Position numbers and translations under genes: made by a program
The notes under the pieces: model-generated
The model's database searches: none
The model's input: only the letters and a program-made list of their open reading frames with translations
Told to the model about the DNA's origin: nothing
In this document: in pieces, positions 49,132 through 56,968 of the stretch
Layout of the letters: the number at the start of each line of letters is the position of its first letter
Position numbering within the stretch: the stretch's first letter is position 1
Assembly (NCBI GenBank): GCA_910585685.1
Contig: CAJUEO010000001.1
Coordinates: 210,520 to 274,519 of the forward strand
Origin: an uncultured Christensenella sp.
Lineage (GTDB): Bacteria; Bacillota; Clostridia; Christensenellales; Borkfalkiaceae
DNA: 64,000 nt
Direction: 5' to 3'

Positions 49132-50097
49132 ATGGAACATGAATTTGACGTAAAAAACGATAAAAATTCACAAAATTTCAACGACGGACAGATGAACGGC
49201 GTAAACCCTCCACTTTGTGAAGTGGGCGGTTTGGCTTTTAGCGCGTCCGCCGTTTTAATGCTTATAATAAGCGCCGTGGTTGCAGTTATTATCAGTTTAT
49301 GCCAAATAGCGGAGGGGTCGGACGCCTACACTTATCTCAGATATCTTGCCGCGCCCGTCGCAATGACTTTGGGAGTCATATTTTCGCTTAAAGTTAGAAA
49401 AGTCAGTCCCAAAAAAATGCTTCGCTTCAAGTGTAATCCCAAATATTACGCCATTGCCGTACTGTTGATATTCGGCTTGATATTTTTTGCCTCTGATTTG
49501 GACGGGGTGTTTTTAGAGTTTTTCAAGCTTATGGGCTATAAACCGCAGGAGGCTTCGTCATATTTCCCTACGCTCACGGGCGGATATATGGTGCTTGCGC
49601 TGTTGGTAATGGCGGTTATGCCTGCCGTATTTGAAGAATTTCTATTCCGCGGAGTAATTTTAAACACATGTGAAGAGGAGCTCGGCAGCATAAGAACGGT
49701 CTTTATAGTCGGCTTTTGTTTTTCCCTTTTCCATGCCTCTCCCGAACAGACGGTTTACCAGTTTCTTGCAGGCTGCGCCTTCGCGTTTTTGGCGCTGCGT
49801 TCGGGTTCGATTTTGCCGTCAGTTCTTATGCACTTTATAAACAACGCCCTCATTGTCGTGCTTGCGGCGTGCAATCTTTTCGACCAGGCAGGGGAGCTTA
49901 TGATGCCTTTCGAAGCTATGGTTACGGTTAAGGTTCTTGCCGCGTTAAGTTTGATTGGGGCGGCAATATGGCTTGGTTTCGACCGTAAACCCTATAAAAA
50001 GGGTGACAGAACAAAGGTCAAAAATTTCTTTATTTACGCGTCAGTCGGCATAGCTATTCTCGGCCTTATGTGGGTGCTTTCGTTTTTTGTTGTATGA
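49132..50097 (+). CDS. CPBP-family intramembrane metalloprotease
   Basis: A membrane protein of 321 residues with about eight hydrophobic segments after a polar, Asn/Asp-rich start of 25 residues. Motif 1 of the Abi/CPBP family is FEEFLFRGVI (EExxxR), motif 2 is FSLFHAS, and motif 3 is LPSVLMHFINN with the third metal-binding His. Family members cleave prenylated or membrane peptides or act in bacteriocin immunity; the substrate here is unknown. No ribosome-binding site: the promoter -10 box ends six bases before the ATG. Its stop overlaps the rlmH start as ATGA. Confidence 0.88.
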   Translation: MEHEFDVKNDKNSQNFNDGQMNGVNPPLCEVGGLAFSASAVLMLIISAVVAVIISLCQIAEGSDAYTYLRYLAAPVAMTLGVIFSLKVRKVSPKKMLRFKCNPKYYAIAVLLIFGLIFFASDLDGVFLEFFKLMGYKPQEASSYFPTLTGGYMVLALLVMAVMPAVFEEFLFRGVILNTCEEELGSIRTVFIVGFCFSLFHASPEQTVYQFLAGCAFAFLALRSGSILPSVLMHFINNALIVVLAACNLFDQAGELMMPFEAMVTVKVLAALSLIGAAIWLGFDRKPYKKGDRTKVKNFFIYASVGIAILGLMWVLSFFVV

Positions 50098-50531
50098 TTA
50101 AAGTAAATATAGTTTGCGTTGGCAAAATTAAAGAAGAATTTTACAGACAGGCGGTTGCCGAGTACGTCAAGCGGCTTTCCCGGTTCTGTAAAGTGGAGAT
50201 AAAAGAACTTGCCGAAGGTAAAAGTTTGGAGGACGAGGCTGAAGCTATAATCCGTGCCTCGAAGGGCTATATTTTCGCGCTCTGTATCGAGGGCAAAAAG
50301 CTAAGCAGCGAGGGGCTTGCAAGTCAAATTAAAGTGCTTTGCGACCGAGGTGAAGAAATAACTTTTATTATAGGTTCTTCATACGGTTTACACCCGAAAG
50401 TCAAGCATATTGCCGCCTGTATGCTTTCTTTTTCGGATATGACGTTCCCCCACCAGCTTATGAGGGTAATACTCTGCGAGCAGGTCTACAGGGCGTTTAT
50501 GATTAACAGCGGCAGCGAGTATCACAAGTAG
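50094..50531 (+). CDS. rlmH: 23S rRNA pseudouridine-1915 N3-methyltransferase
   Basis: A small SPOUT-fold methyltransferase (145 residues) that methylates pseudouridine 1915 in helix 69 of 23S rRNA using SAM. The sequence VCVGKIKEEFYRQAVAEY at the start, FIIGSSYGL (family GGSxG, here with Ser for Gly) and FPHQLMRVILCEQVYRAF, ending SEYHK, is diagnostic over the full length. I take the ATG at 50094, which overlaps the upstream stop; an in-frame ATG at 50070 lies inside the CPBP gene and is less likely. Confidence 0.95.
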   Translation: MIKVNIVCVGKIKEEFYRQAVAEYVKRLSRFCKVEIKELAEGKSLEDEAEAIIRASKGYIFALCIEGKKLSSEGLASQIKVLCDRGEEITFIIGSSYGLHPKVKHIAACMLSFSDMTFPHQLMRVILCEQVYRAFMINSGSEYHK

Positions 50532-50564
50532 TATAATTGTTTTTTTCAAATCATATTTTAAAGT

Positions 50565-51293
50565 GTGATTTATGACGAAGTGAAAAAGTTTTACCAAAGC
50601 TATTCAAAGCGGAAGTGTATCATAGGCTACTCTGCGCGCGGCAGAGAAATTTACGCCTTTCACGTCGGGGACGAGTACGGCAAGCAGTTTATAGCCGTCT
50701 ACGCCGTTCACGCGCGCGAGTGGATAACCGCAAGGCTTGCGCTCAAACATATAGACGTTGAATTACACCGCGGCGGCGGTTGGATAATTCCGCTTTTAAA
50801 TCCCGACGGCGCAGGTATCAGTCAAAGCGAGTTTCCGCTGTGGAAGGCAAACGGCAGAGGGGTCGATTTAAACTGTAATTTCGATGCCGATTGGGGTAGC
50901 GGCAGAAGCAACGTTACTTATCGCGGCGGAGAAAACTGTATCGGAGATTTTCCTTTTTCCGAATCCGAAACGGGCGCCTTGCGCGACTTTACGTTAAAAA
51001 TAAGACCTTTCGTCACTTTCAGTTTTCATACCAAAGGTGAAGAAATATATTGGGAGTACGGCGGCAAGGGCGACTATCGCGGCGCGGAAATAATTTCGCA
51101 GTCGACGGGTTACAAGATAGAGCGCGTCTACGGCTCCGCAGGCGGATATAAGGATTGGTGCATTTCCAAACTTAAAATTCCGGCGTACACAATAGAGTGC
51201 GGCTCGGACACATTGACTCATCCGATAGAAAAGCTCGGACATTTAAAAAAGTGTTTTAAAATTTTAAAAGATTTTACGGAAAAATATGGCTGA
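50565..51293 (+). CDS. M14-family zinc carboxypeptidase
   Basis: A zinc peptidase of 242 residues with no signal peptide. Zinc ligands are His and Glu in AVHAREW (HxxE) and the later His in FSFHTKGEE; NPDG and LNCNF carry substrate-binding Asn and Arg, and IECGSD the catalytic Glu. This set matches gamma-D-glutamyl-meso-diaminopimelate peptidases such as YqgT or ENP1, which cut peptidoglycan peptides, so a cytoplasmic role in recycling or in spores is possible. It begins with GTG without a clear ribosome site, so the start is uncertain. tadA overlaps its end by eight bases. Confidence 0.85.
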   Translation: MIYDEVKKFYQSYSKRKCIIGYSARGREIYAFHVGDEYGKQFIAVYAVHAREWITARLALKHIDVELHRGGGWIIPLLNPDGAGISQSEFPLWKANGRGVDLNCNFDADWGSGRSNVTYRGGENCIGDFPFSESETGALRDFTLKIRPFVTFSFHTKGEEIYWEYGGKGDYRGAEIISQSTGYKIERVYGSAGGYKDWCISKLKIPAYTIECGSDTLTHPIEKLGHLKKCFKILKDFTEKYG

Positions 51294-51750
51294 TAAATTT
51301 ATGAAGTCCGCGCTTTTGTGCGCGCGGCGCGCTCTCGAAGAGGGTGAGGTTCCAATAGGCGCGGTGGTCGTTCTCGACGGCAAGGTAATAGCTCGCGGTC
51401 ACAACAGGCGCACGCATAAGCAGATTGCAACCGCCCACGCCGAAATAGAGGCAATTGAAAAAGCTTGCAAAAAATTAAAGAGTTGGCGCATTCCCGAGTG
51501 CGAGCTTTACGTCACGTTAGAGCCGTGCCCTATGTGTATGGGCGCAATGCTCAACGCGCGCATTAAAAAAGTTTATTTCGGCGCGTACGAGGCAAAGGGC
51601 AGGTCTATGACGGACGAGCTGTCTAAATCCAACCTGTTAAATCACACCATAGAGGTCGAGGGCGGAGTAATGGAGAAGGAGTGCGCAGAAATTTTGTCAA
51701 CTTTTTTCAAGGAAATGCGCGAGCGCACCAAACGTAAAAATGACAATTGA
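51286..51750 (+). CDS. tadA: tRNA-specific adenosine deaminase
   Basis: Converts A34 to inosine in the anticodon of tRNA-Arg(ACG). The 154 residues carry the cytidine deaminase zinc site: HAEIEA with the zinc His and catalytic Glu, and PCPMCMGA with the two zinc Cys. EGEVPIGAVVV near the start and the C-terminal helix with FFKEMRER complete the TadA form. Its start overlaps the M14 peptidase gene, so the two are coupled. Confidence 0.95.
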   Translation: MADKFMKSALLCARRALEEGEVPIGAVVVLDGKVIARGHNRRTHKQIATAHAEIEAIEKACKKLKSWRIPECELYVTLEPCPMCMGAMLNARIKKVYFGAYEAKGRSMTDELSKSNLLNHTIEVEGGVMEKECAEILSTFFKEMRERTKRKNDN

Positions 51751-51764
51751 GTTATTTCAAACGG

Positions 51765-51793
51765 TTGACATTGTTGCATTATAATTATACAAT
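51765..51793 (+). promoter_or_regulatory. SigA promoter of prs
   Basis: TTGACA (51765-51770), 17-bp spacer, TACAAT (51788-51793); leader of about 50 bases with GGAGG just before the ATG. Confidence 0.82.
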
Positions 51794-51849
51794 AAAATTG
51801 AGGGAAGGCAAATTTCCTTACACAAACGAAAATTCGGAGGATATACCAA

Positions 51850-52797
51850 ATGATTAGTCACGGAAACGAAATTAAGATTTTTTCGGGAAATTCCAACAAA
51901 CCGCTTGCTGAAAAGATTGCCGCAAAGTTAAATACGTCGCTCGGAGAAATGGAAGTAACACACTTCTCCGACGGTGAAATTTACGTTCGCTTCAACGAAA
52001 CAATCCGCGGTATGGACGTGTTCCTCGTTCAGTCTACAAGCTATCCCGTAAACACAAATCTTATGGAACTGCTGATTATGATTGACGCGGCAAGGAGGGC
52101 AAGCGCCGGCAGAATTACCGCCGTCATTCCCTATTTCGGATATGCGCGTCAGGACAGAAAGGCACGTTCGCGCGAGCCTATAACGGCAAAGCTTGTTGCA
52201 AATCTTATAACCAGCGCAGGCGCGGACAGAGTTCTCACTATGGATTTGCACTGTATGCAGATTCAGGGCTTTTTCGATATTCCGCTTGACAATCTTGTGG
52301 GCGGCCCCACACTCTATAATTATTTCAAACCCAAGGTGGACGACAACTTCGTCGTAGTTTCCCCCGATATCGGCTCGGTAGCGCGCGCAAGAAAGGTTGC
52401 CGCTAAAATGGACGCCAAAATGGCTATAATCGACAAGCGCCGTCCCAAAGCCAACGTAATGGAAGTTATGAACATAATCGGTGACGTCGAAGGCAAAAAT
52501 TGCCTTATGGTCGACGATATGATAGATACCGCAGGTACTATTGTCCAAGGCGCAAAGGCTTTAAAGGAGGCCGGCGCGAAGGAAATTTATGCCTGCTGCT
52601 CGCACGGGGTGCTGTCTGGACCCGCGATAGAACGCCTTGCAGCTTCTCCCATAACCGAGCTTGCAATGCTCGATACAATAAACATACCCAAAGAAAAAAT
52701 GTTACCCATATTTAAAATGATTTCTACGGCGCCCATATTTGCCGCCGCAATAGAAAACGTTTATATGGACAGGTCAATGTCGAAAATTTACGACTGA
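51850..52797 (+). CDS. prs: Ribose-phosphate pyrophosphokinase
   Basis: Makes phosphoribosyl pyrophosphate from ribose 5-phosphate and ATP, the precursor of nucleotides, His and Trp. The 315 residues include the FSGNSNKPLAEKIA start, the FGYARQDRK flexible loop, MDLHCMQIQGFF, SPDIGSVARA and the PRPP-binding motif VDDMIDTAGTI. All catalytic parts are present. AATTCGGAGG precedes the ATG. A hairpin with a short T-run separates it from pth. Confidence 0.97.
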   Translation: MISHGNEIKIFSGNSNKPLAEKIAAKLNTSLGEMEVTHFSDGEIYVRFNETIRGMDVFLVQSTSYPVNTNLMELLIMIDAARRASAGRITAVIPYFGYARQDRKARSREPITAKLVANLITSAGADRVLTMDLHCMQIQGFFDIPLDNLVGGPTLYNYFKPKVDDNFVVVSPDIGSVARARKVAAKMDAKMAIIDKRRPKANVMEVMNIIGDVEGKNCLMVDDMIDTAGTIVQGAKALKEAGAKEIYACCSHGVLSGPAIERLAASPITELAMLDTINIPKEKMLPIFKMISTAPIFAAAIENVYMDRSMSKIYD

Positions 52798-52811
52798 TTT
52801 AAAATTTATCG

Positions 52812-52834
52812 AGAGCCGCAACCGCGGCTCTTTT
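52812..52834 (+). terminator. Short terminator between prs and pth
   Basis: AGAGCCGC (52812-52819), loop, GCGGCTCT (52824-52831), then TTTT. It ends just before the pth ribosome site AAAAGG, so it may be leaky. Confidence 0.7.
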
Positions 52835-52845
52835 AAAAGGAAAAT

Positions 52846-53409
52846 ATGTATATAATAGTCGGTTTAGGCAATCCCGAAGAAAAGTATTTAAAAACTTTTC
52901 ACAACATGGGCTATATCGCGGTCGGTGACGCGGCGGATAAGCTTGGCGTTAAATTCAAAAAAAAGGAGTGCGAGGCGTTCGTTGCCGAAGCCAACGTCGG
53001 CGGAGAAAAGGTAATTTTAGCCCGTCCCGTAACTTATATGAATGCGAGCGGCAGAGCGGTAAAGCAGCTTCTTGCAAAGTACAAGTGCGAGCCCTCTGAT
53101 TTGATAGTTTTGTACGACGACTACGATATTCCCAAGGGCAGTATAAGAATACGCCCCTCGGGCAGCGCAGGCACTCACAACGGCATGCGTTCGGTTATCG
53201 CTGAAATAGGCACGCAAAACTTTATTCGCATAAGAATAGGCATACGCGACAACGCGGTAAACATACCCATAATAAATTACGTTCTTTCCGAAGTCAGGCG
53301 CGAGGATTACGACTTGTTCATTTCGGCTTGCGGCAAGGCGGCGGAGGCGGCAATAAAAATTGCCAAAGGTGAAACCGTTGCAAACGTAATGACGGAGTTT
53401 AATGCCTGA
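52846..53409 (+). CDS. pth: Peptidyl-tRNA hydrolase
   Basis: Releases tRNA from peptidyl-tRNA dropped by ribosomes. The 187 residues start IIVGLGNPEEKYLKTFHN with Asn and the catalytic His20, then PVTYMNASG and DDYDIPKGSIRIR with GTHNGMRS. Full length. AAAAGG lies upstream of the ATG. pth followed by mfd is a common clostridial gene order. Confidence 0.96.
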   Translation: MYIIVGLGNPEEKYLKTFHNMGYIAVGDAADKLGVKFKKKECEAFVAEANVGGEKVILARPVTYMNASGRAVKQLLAKYKCEPSDLIVLYDDYDIPKGSIRIRPSGSAGTHNGMRSVIAEIGTQNFIRIRIGIRDNAVNIPIINYVLSEVRREDYDLFISACGKAAEAAIKIAKGETVANVMTEFNA

Positions 53410-53434
53410 CAATACAAATCAAGGGTAAAATCAC

Positions 53435-56400
53435 TTGATTAAAAACTTTTTTTCATTTAAAAACTTAGGGGGCGAATATCTCGCTCTGCAAAACGAAATC
53501 CGCCTCGGCACGCCGACGGCGGCATTTGGTCTTTCCGACGCGCATAAATATTTGATTGCCTCGCTGTACGAGGGACAGGTGTTGTATGTCGCTTCCGACC
53601 CTATATTTGCGCAAAAGGCGTATGAAAGCGTCAAAACTCTCTCCGGCAGAAAATGCACGCTTTTGCCTGCTAAGGACGAGGTAATTTTATATAAAGACGC
53701 ACTGTCCAAAGACGCGCTGTTTAAAAGAATTTCGGCAATATACGAGCTTACGCACGGCACGGATATAATAATAACCGATATCGAAGCGGTAATGCAGTTA
53801 TTTCCCGAACGGGTCGAAGTAATATCTTTTAAAAAAGATTGCGAGCTGGACTATGCTTCTATACCCGAAAAACTCGTGAAAATGGGCTACACTCGCGAGT
53901 ATTCGGTCGATACACGGGGCTGTTTTGCCGTTCGCGGCGATATTTTGGATATTTTCCCCGTAAACAGCGAAAATCCCGTGCGCATCGACTTTTTCGGAGA
54001 TACCGTCGAAAGAATACGTCCTTACGATGAAATCAGCGGAGAACGATTGCAGGAAACCGACGAAATTTGCGTGTGCGCCGCAACCGACGTCACATGTAAT
54101 CCGACCGACGCCGCAAGCATAGTAAAGGTGCTGTCCTCTGAAATAAAAAAGTTTAACACCGCACAGTCATACGAGCGCGCCAAGACAATTGCGGACGACA
54201 TTACCGAAAAAATGTCGCTCGGCACGGCGTTCACGGGCGCTTCATTTTTAATGCCGCTTCTCAGCTCGTCGCGCAATATTTTCGAGATAATCGACAAAAA
54301 CACTCTCGTCATATTTGACGAATGCAAGAATATATACGACAAAGCGGAAGGCTTGTACAGGGAGCATTGCGAGCGCGTAAGCGACCTTAAAAAGGGTGGA
54401 GAAGCGTTTTCGTTCTCTCAAAATCAATTAATTCAACCCAAAATACTTTTCGACGGCTTGAAAAACTTCCGCAACCTCGCGGTACAGAACTTTGTTTCGA
54501 GCACTATGTTTTTCAGACCGCTCAAAACTTTCAACCTCAAAGCTACTCCGTCCCCGTCATATCTCAACGCAATGCAGCAGTTTGTGGTTGACGTTAAAGG
54601 CTGGCTTTCAAACGGCTATCGCGTGCTTGCGTTCACGGGCAACGTTCAGCGTCACGACAAACTCTCCGAGGCACTGAGCGACGAGTACTTGCCCGTATAT
54701 CCCGTGCCCGACAGGCTCGAAGCGCTTCACGGCGTTGCAATAAGTTCGGAAGAGCTTGCCCACGGCTTTATACTTCACGAAAATAAGCTTGCGGTAATAG
54801 GAAGCGGAGACCTTTACACAAAGTCGGTGACAAAACGCATACGCAAACGCCGCGGAGATATGTTTGTCGCTCCCGAAATAGGAGATTTCTGCGTACACGA
54901 AAAGCACGGCATAGGCAGAATTATAGGCACTCAAAAGATAGAAACTACCGACGGCATAAAGGAATATCTGTCTATTGAATACAAGGGCGGAGACGTGCTG
55001 CACATTCCCGTCGAGCAGATGGACATTCTCTCGAAATACGTCGGGGACTCAAATCCCCAGCTTTCCAAGATAGGCGGCGCCGACTTCGAGAGAATTAAAG
55101 AGCGTGTAAAACAGTCAATACGCAAGCTGGCGTTTGATTTAAAAGAGCTGTATGCCGAGCGCTCGGCACAGCGCGGTTATTGTTTTCCCGAAAACGCGGC
55201 AATGATGGAGGAGTTTGAAAATTCATTTGAGTATGAAGAAACTCCCGACCAGCTTACTTCAATAGAAGAAATCAAGTCCGATATGTGCTCGAAAAAGGTA
55301 ATGGACAGGTTGCTTTGCGGTGACGTCGGATACGGCAAAACCGAAGTTGCGCTTCGTGCGGTTTATCTTTGCGTATTGGGCGGAAAACAGGCGGCAATAA
55401 TGTGCCCCAGCACCGTGCTTTCCGAACAGCACTACAATACCGCGTTAAAACGGTTTGAAGAGTTCGGGCTTAGGGTCGAGGCGTTAAACCGCTTTAAAAC
55501 TCCTGCAAAGCAGGCTAAAATTTTGAAGGAACTTGCCGAAGGTAATATAGACCTTGTAATAGGTACGCACAGGCTGCTTTCGTCCGACGTTAAATTTTAC
55601 GATTTGGGTCTGCTTGTGCTCGACGAAGAGCAACGTTTCGGCGTCGAACATAAGGAAAAAATAAAACACATCAAAAAAGATATCGACTGTCTGACCATGA
55701 CGGCAACGCCCATTCCGCGCACCCTTCATATGTCGCTTGCCGGCATACGCGATATCAGTACTATAAATACTCCGCCGTTAAAGAGGCTTCCCGTTCAGAC
55801 CTACGTCGTAGAGGAGAGCGAGCCGCTTATCCGCGACGCGTGCATACGCGAAATTTCAAGGGGCGGTCAGGTTTTTATTCTCTATAACAGGGTGGAGAGC
55901 ATCTCGACCTTTGCAGGCAGAATTGCGGAAATTATTCCCGAAGGCAGGGTGTGTTACGCTCACGGCAGAATGGACAGGGATACGCTTGAAAACGCGGTGT
56001 TCTCGTTCTACCGCGGAGAAAAAAATATACTTGTTACCACAACGATAATAGAAAACGGAATTGATTTGCCCAACGCAAACACGATAATCGTAATCGACGC
56101 CGACAGACTGGGTATATCTCAGCTATATCAGCTTCGCGGCAGAGTGGGCAGAGGCGCGCGGCTTGCTCAGGCGTACTTTACATTCAAAGCTTCGAAAGTG
56201 CTTTCGAGCGACGCCACCGAGCGACTAAAAGCAATTATGCGCTTTACCGAACTCGGATCGGGCTTTAAAATTGCAATGCGCGACCTCGAAATAAGGGGAG
56301 CAGGCAACGTGCTAGGCGCCGAACAGCACGGTCATATGGATAAGGTCGGCTACGAACTGTATTCAAAACTTTTGAAAGAGGAGCTTACGGGTGACAAACA

Positions 56401-56848
56401 GCTTTCAACCGAGCTTGAAATAAAGACAACGGCATACATTCCCGAAGCTTACATCGAGAGCAGCGCCGGCAGGCTGGATTGCTATAAGCAGATTGCGGAA
56501 ATCCGCTCTGTTGAAGACTATAAACGCGTAATAGCGTCAATCGAGGACAATTACGGTGAAATGCCGGACGAGGTTTTAAATCTGTTGATAATTGCAGTAT
56601 TAAAATCGTTTGCGTCGAAATTCAACGTCAAAAAGATAAGCGTAGACGGAACGGAGGGGGCGTTGGAGCTTCCCTCGCTAAACTCCTTGAGCGACGAAAG
56701 ACTGCGCGCCGCACTCGACAGATATAGAGGCAGAGTCAAGCTTTCGATGGCAAAAGCGCCGCTTATAATCTTCGAACCGCGGCAAACTCCGACAAAAACG
56801 ATGCTTGATATGACAAAATTTTTAAAATTTGCCGTAAGTTTTAACTAA
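53435..56848 (+). CDS. mfd: Transcription-repair coupling factor
   Basis: A DNA translocase that removes RNA polymerase stalled at lesions and recruits UvrA. The 1137 residues have the UvrB-homology part with RGDILDIFPVN near residue 170, the RNA polymerase-interaction domain near 480-560 (with DFCVHEKHGIGRI), the RecG-like motor with Walker A GDVGYGKTEVA, DEEQRFG and TATPIPRT, the TRG motif region near LRGRVGRG, and the C-terminal UvrA-blocking domain. Translation begins with TTG at 53435, nine bases after AAGGG; no better ATG is near. Confidence 0.96.
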   Translation: MIKNFFSFKNLGGEYLALQNEIRLGTPTAAFGLSDAHKYLIASLYEGQVLYVASDPIFAQKAYESVKTLSGRKCTLLPAKDEVILYKDALSKDALFKRISAIYELTHGTDIIITDIEAVMQLFPERVEVISFKKDCELDYASIPEKLVKMGYTREYSVDTRGCFAVRGDILDIFPVNSENPVRIDFFGDTVERIRPYDEISGERLQETDEICVCAATDVTCNPTDAASIVKVLSSEIKKFNTAQSYERAKTIADDITEKMSLGTAFTGASFLMPLLSSSRNIFEIIDKNTLVIFDECKNIYDKAEGLYREHCERVSDLKKGGEAFSFSQNQLIQPKILFDGLKNFRNLAVQNFVSSTMFFRPLKTFNLKATPSPSYLNAMQQFVVDVKGWLSNGYRVLAFTGNVQRHDKLSEALSDEYLPVYPVPDRLEALHGVAISSEELAHGFILHENKLAVIGSGDLYTKSVTKRIRKRRGDMFVAPEIGDFCVHEKHGIGRIIGTQKIETTDGIKEYLSIEYKGGDVLHIPVEQMDILSKYVGDSNPQLSKIGGADFERIKERVKQSIRKLAFDLKELYAERSAQRGYCFPENAAMMEEFENSFEYEETPDQLTSIEEIKSDMCSKKVMDRLLCGDVGYGKTEVALRAVYLCVLGGKQAAIMCPSTVLSEQHYNTALKRFEEFGLRVEALNRFKTPAKQAKILKELAEGNIDLVIGTHRLLSSDVKFYDLGLLVLDEEQRFGVEHKEKIKHIKKDIDCLTMTATPIPRTLHMSLAGIRDISTINTPPLKRLPVQTYVVEESEPLIRDACIREISRGGQVFILYNRVESISTFAGRIAEIIPEGRVCYAHGRMDRDTLENAVFSFYRGEKNILVTTTIIENGIDLPNANTIIVIDADRLGISQLYQLRGRVGRGARLAQAYFTFKASKVLSSDATERLKAIMRFTELGSGFKIAMRDLEIRGAGNVLGAEQHGHMDKVGYELYSKLLKEELTGDKQLSTELEIKTTAYIPEAYIESSAGRLDCYKQIAEIRSVEDYKRVIASIEDNYGEMPDEVLNLLIIAVLKSFASKFNVKKISVDGTEGALELPSLNSLSDERLRAALDRYRGRVKLSMAKAPLIIFEPRQTPTKTMLDMTKFLKFAVSFN

Positions 56849-56864
56849 AATTCACAAAAAAGAT

Positions 56865-56893
56865 TTGCCATAACTTTTAAAATACTATATAAT
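56865..56893 (+). promoter_or_regulatory. SigA promoter of the large lipoprotein gene
   Basis: TTGCCA (56865-56870), 17-bp spacer, TATAAT (56888-56893); start near 56900, with GGAG at 56958-56961 before the ATG. Confidence 0.75.
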
Positions 56894-56968
56894 AATATTT
56901 GGTATTTTATAAAATCGCGTATTGCGGTTTAAAATTTATACTTGTATATAATTTTTCGGAGCGACAAT

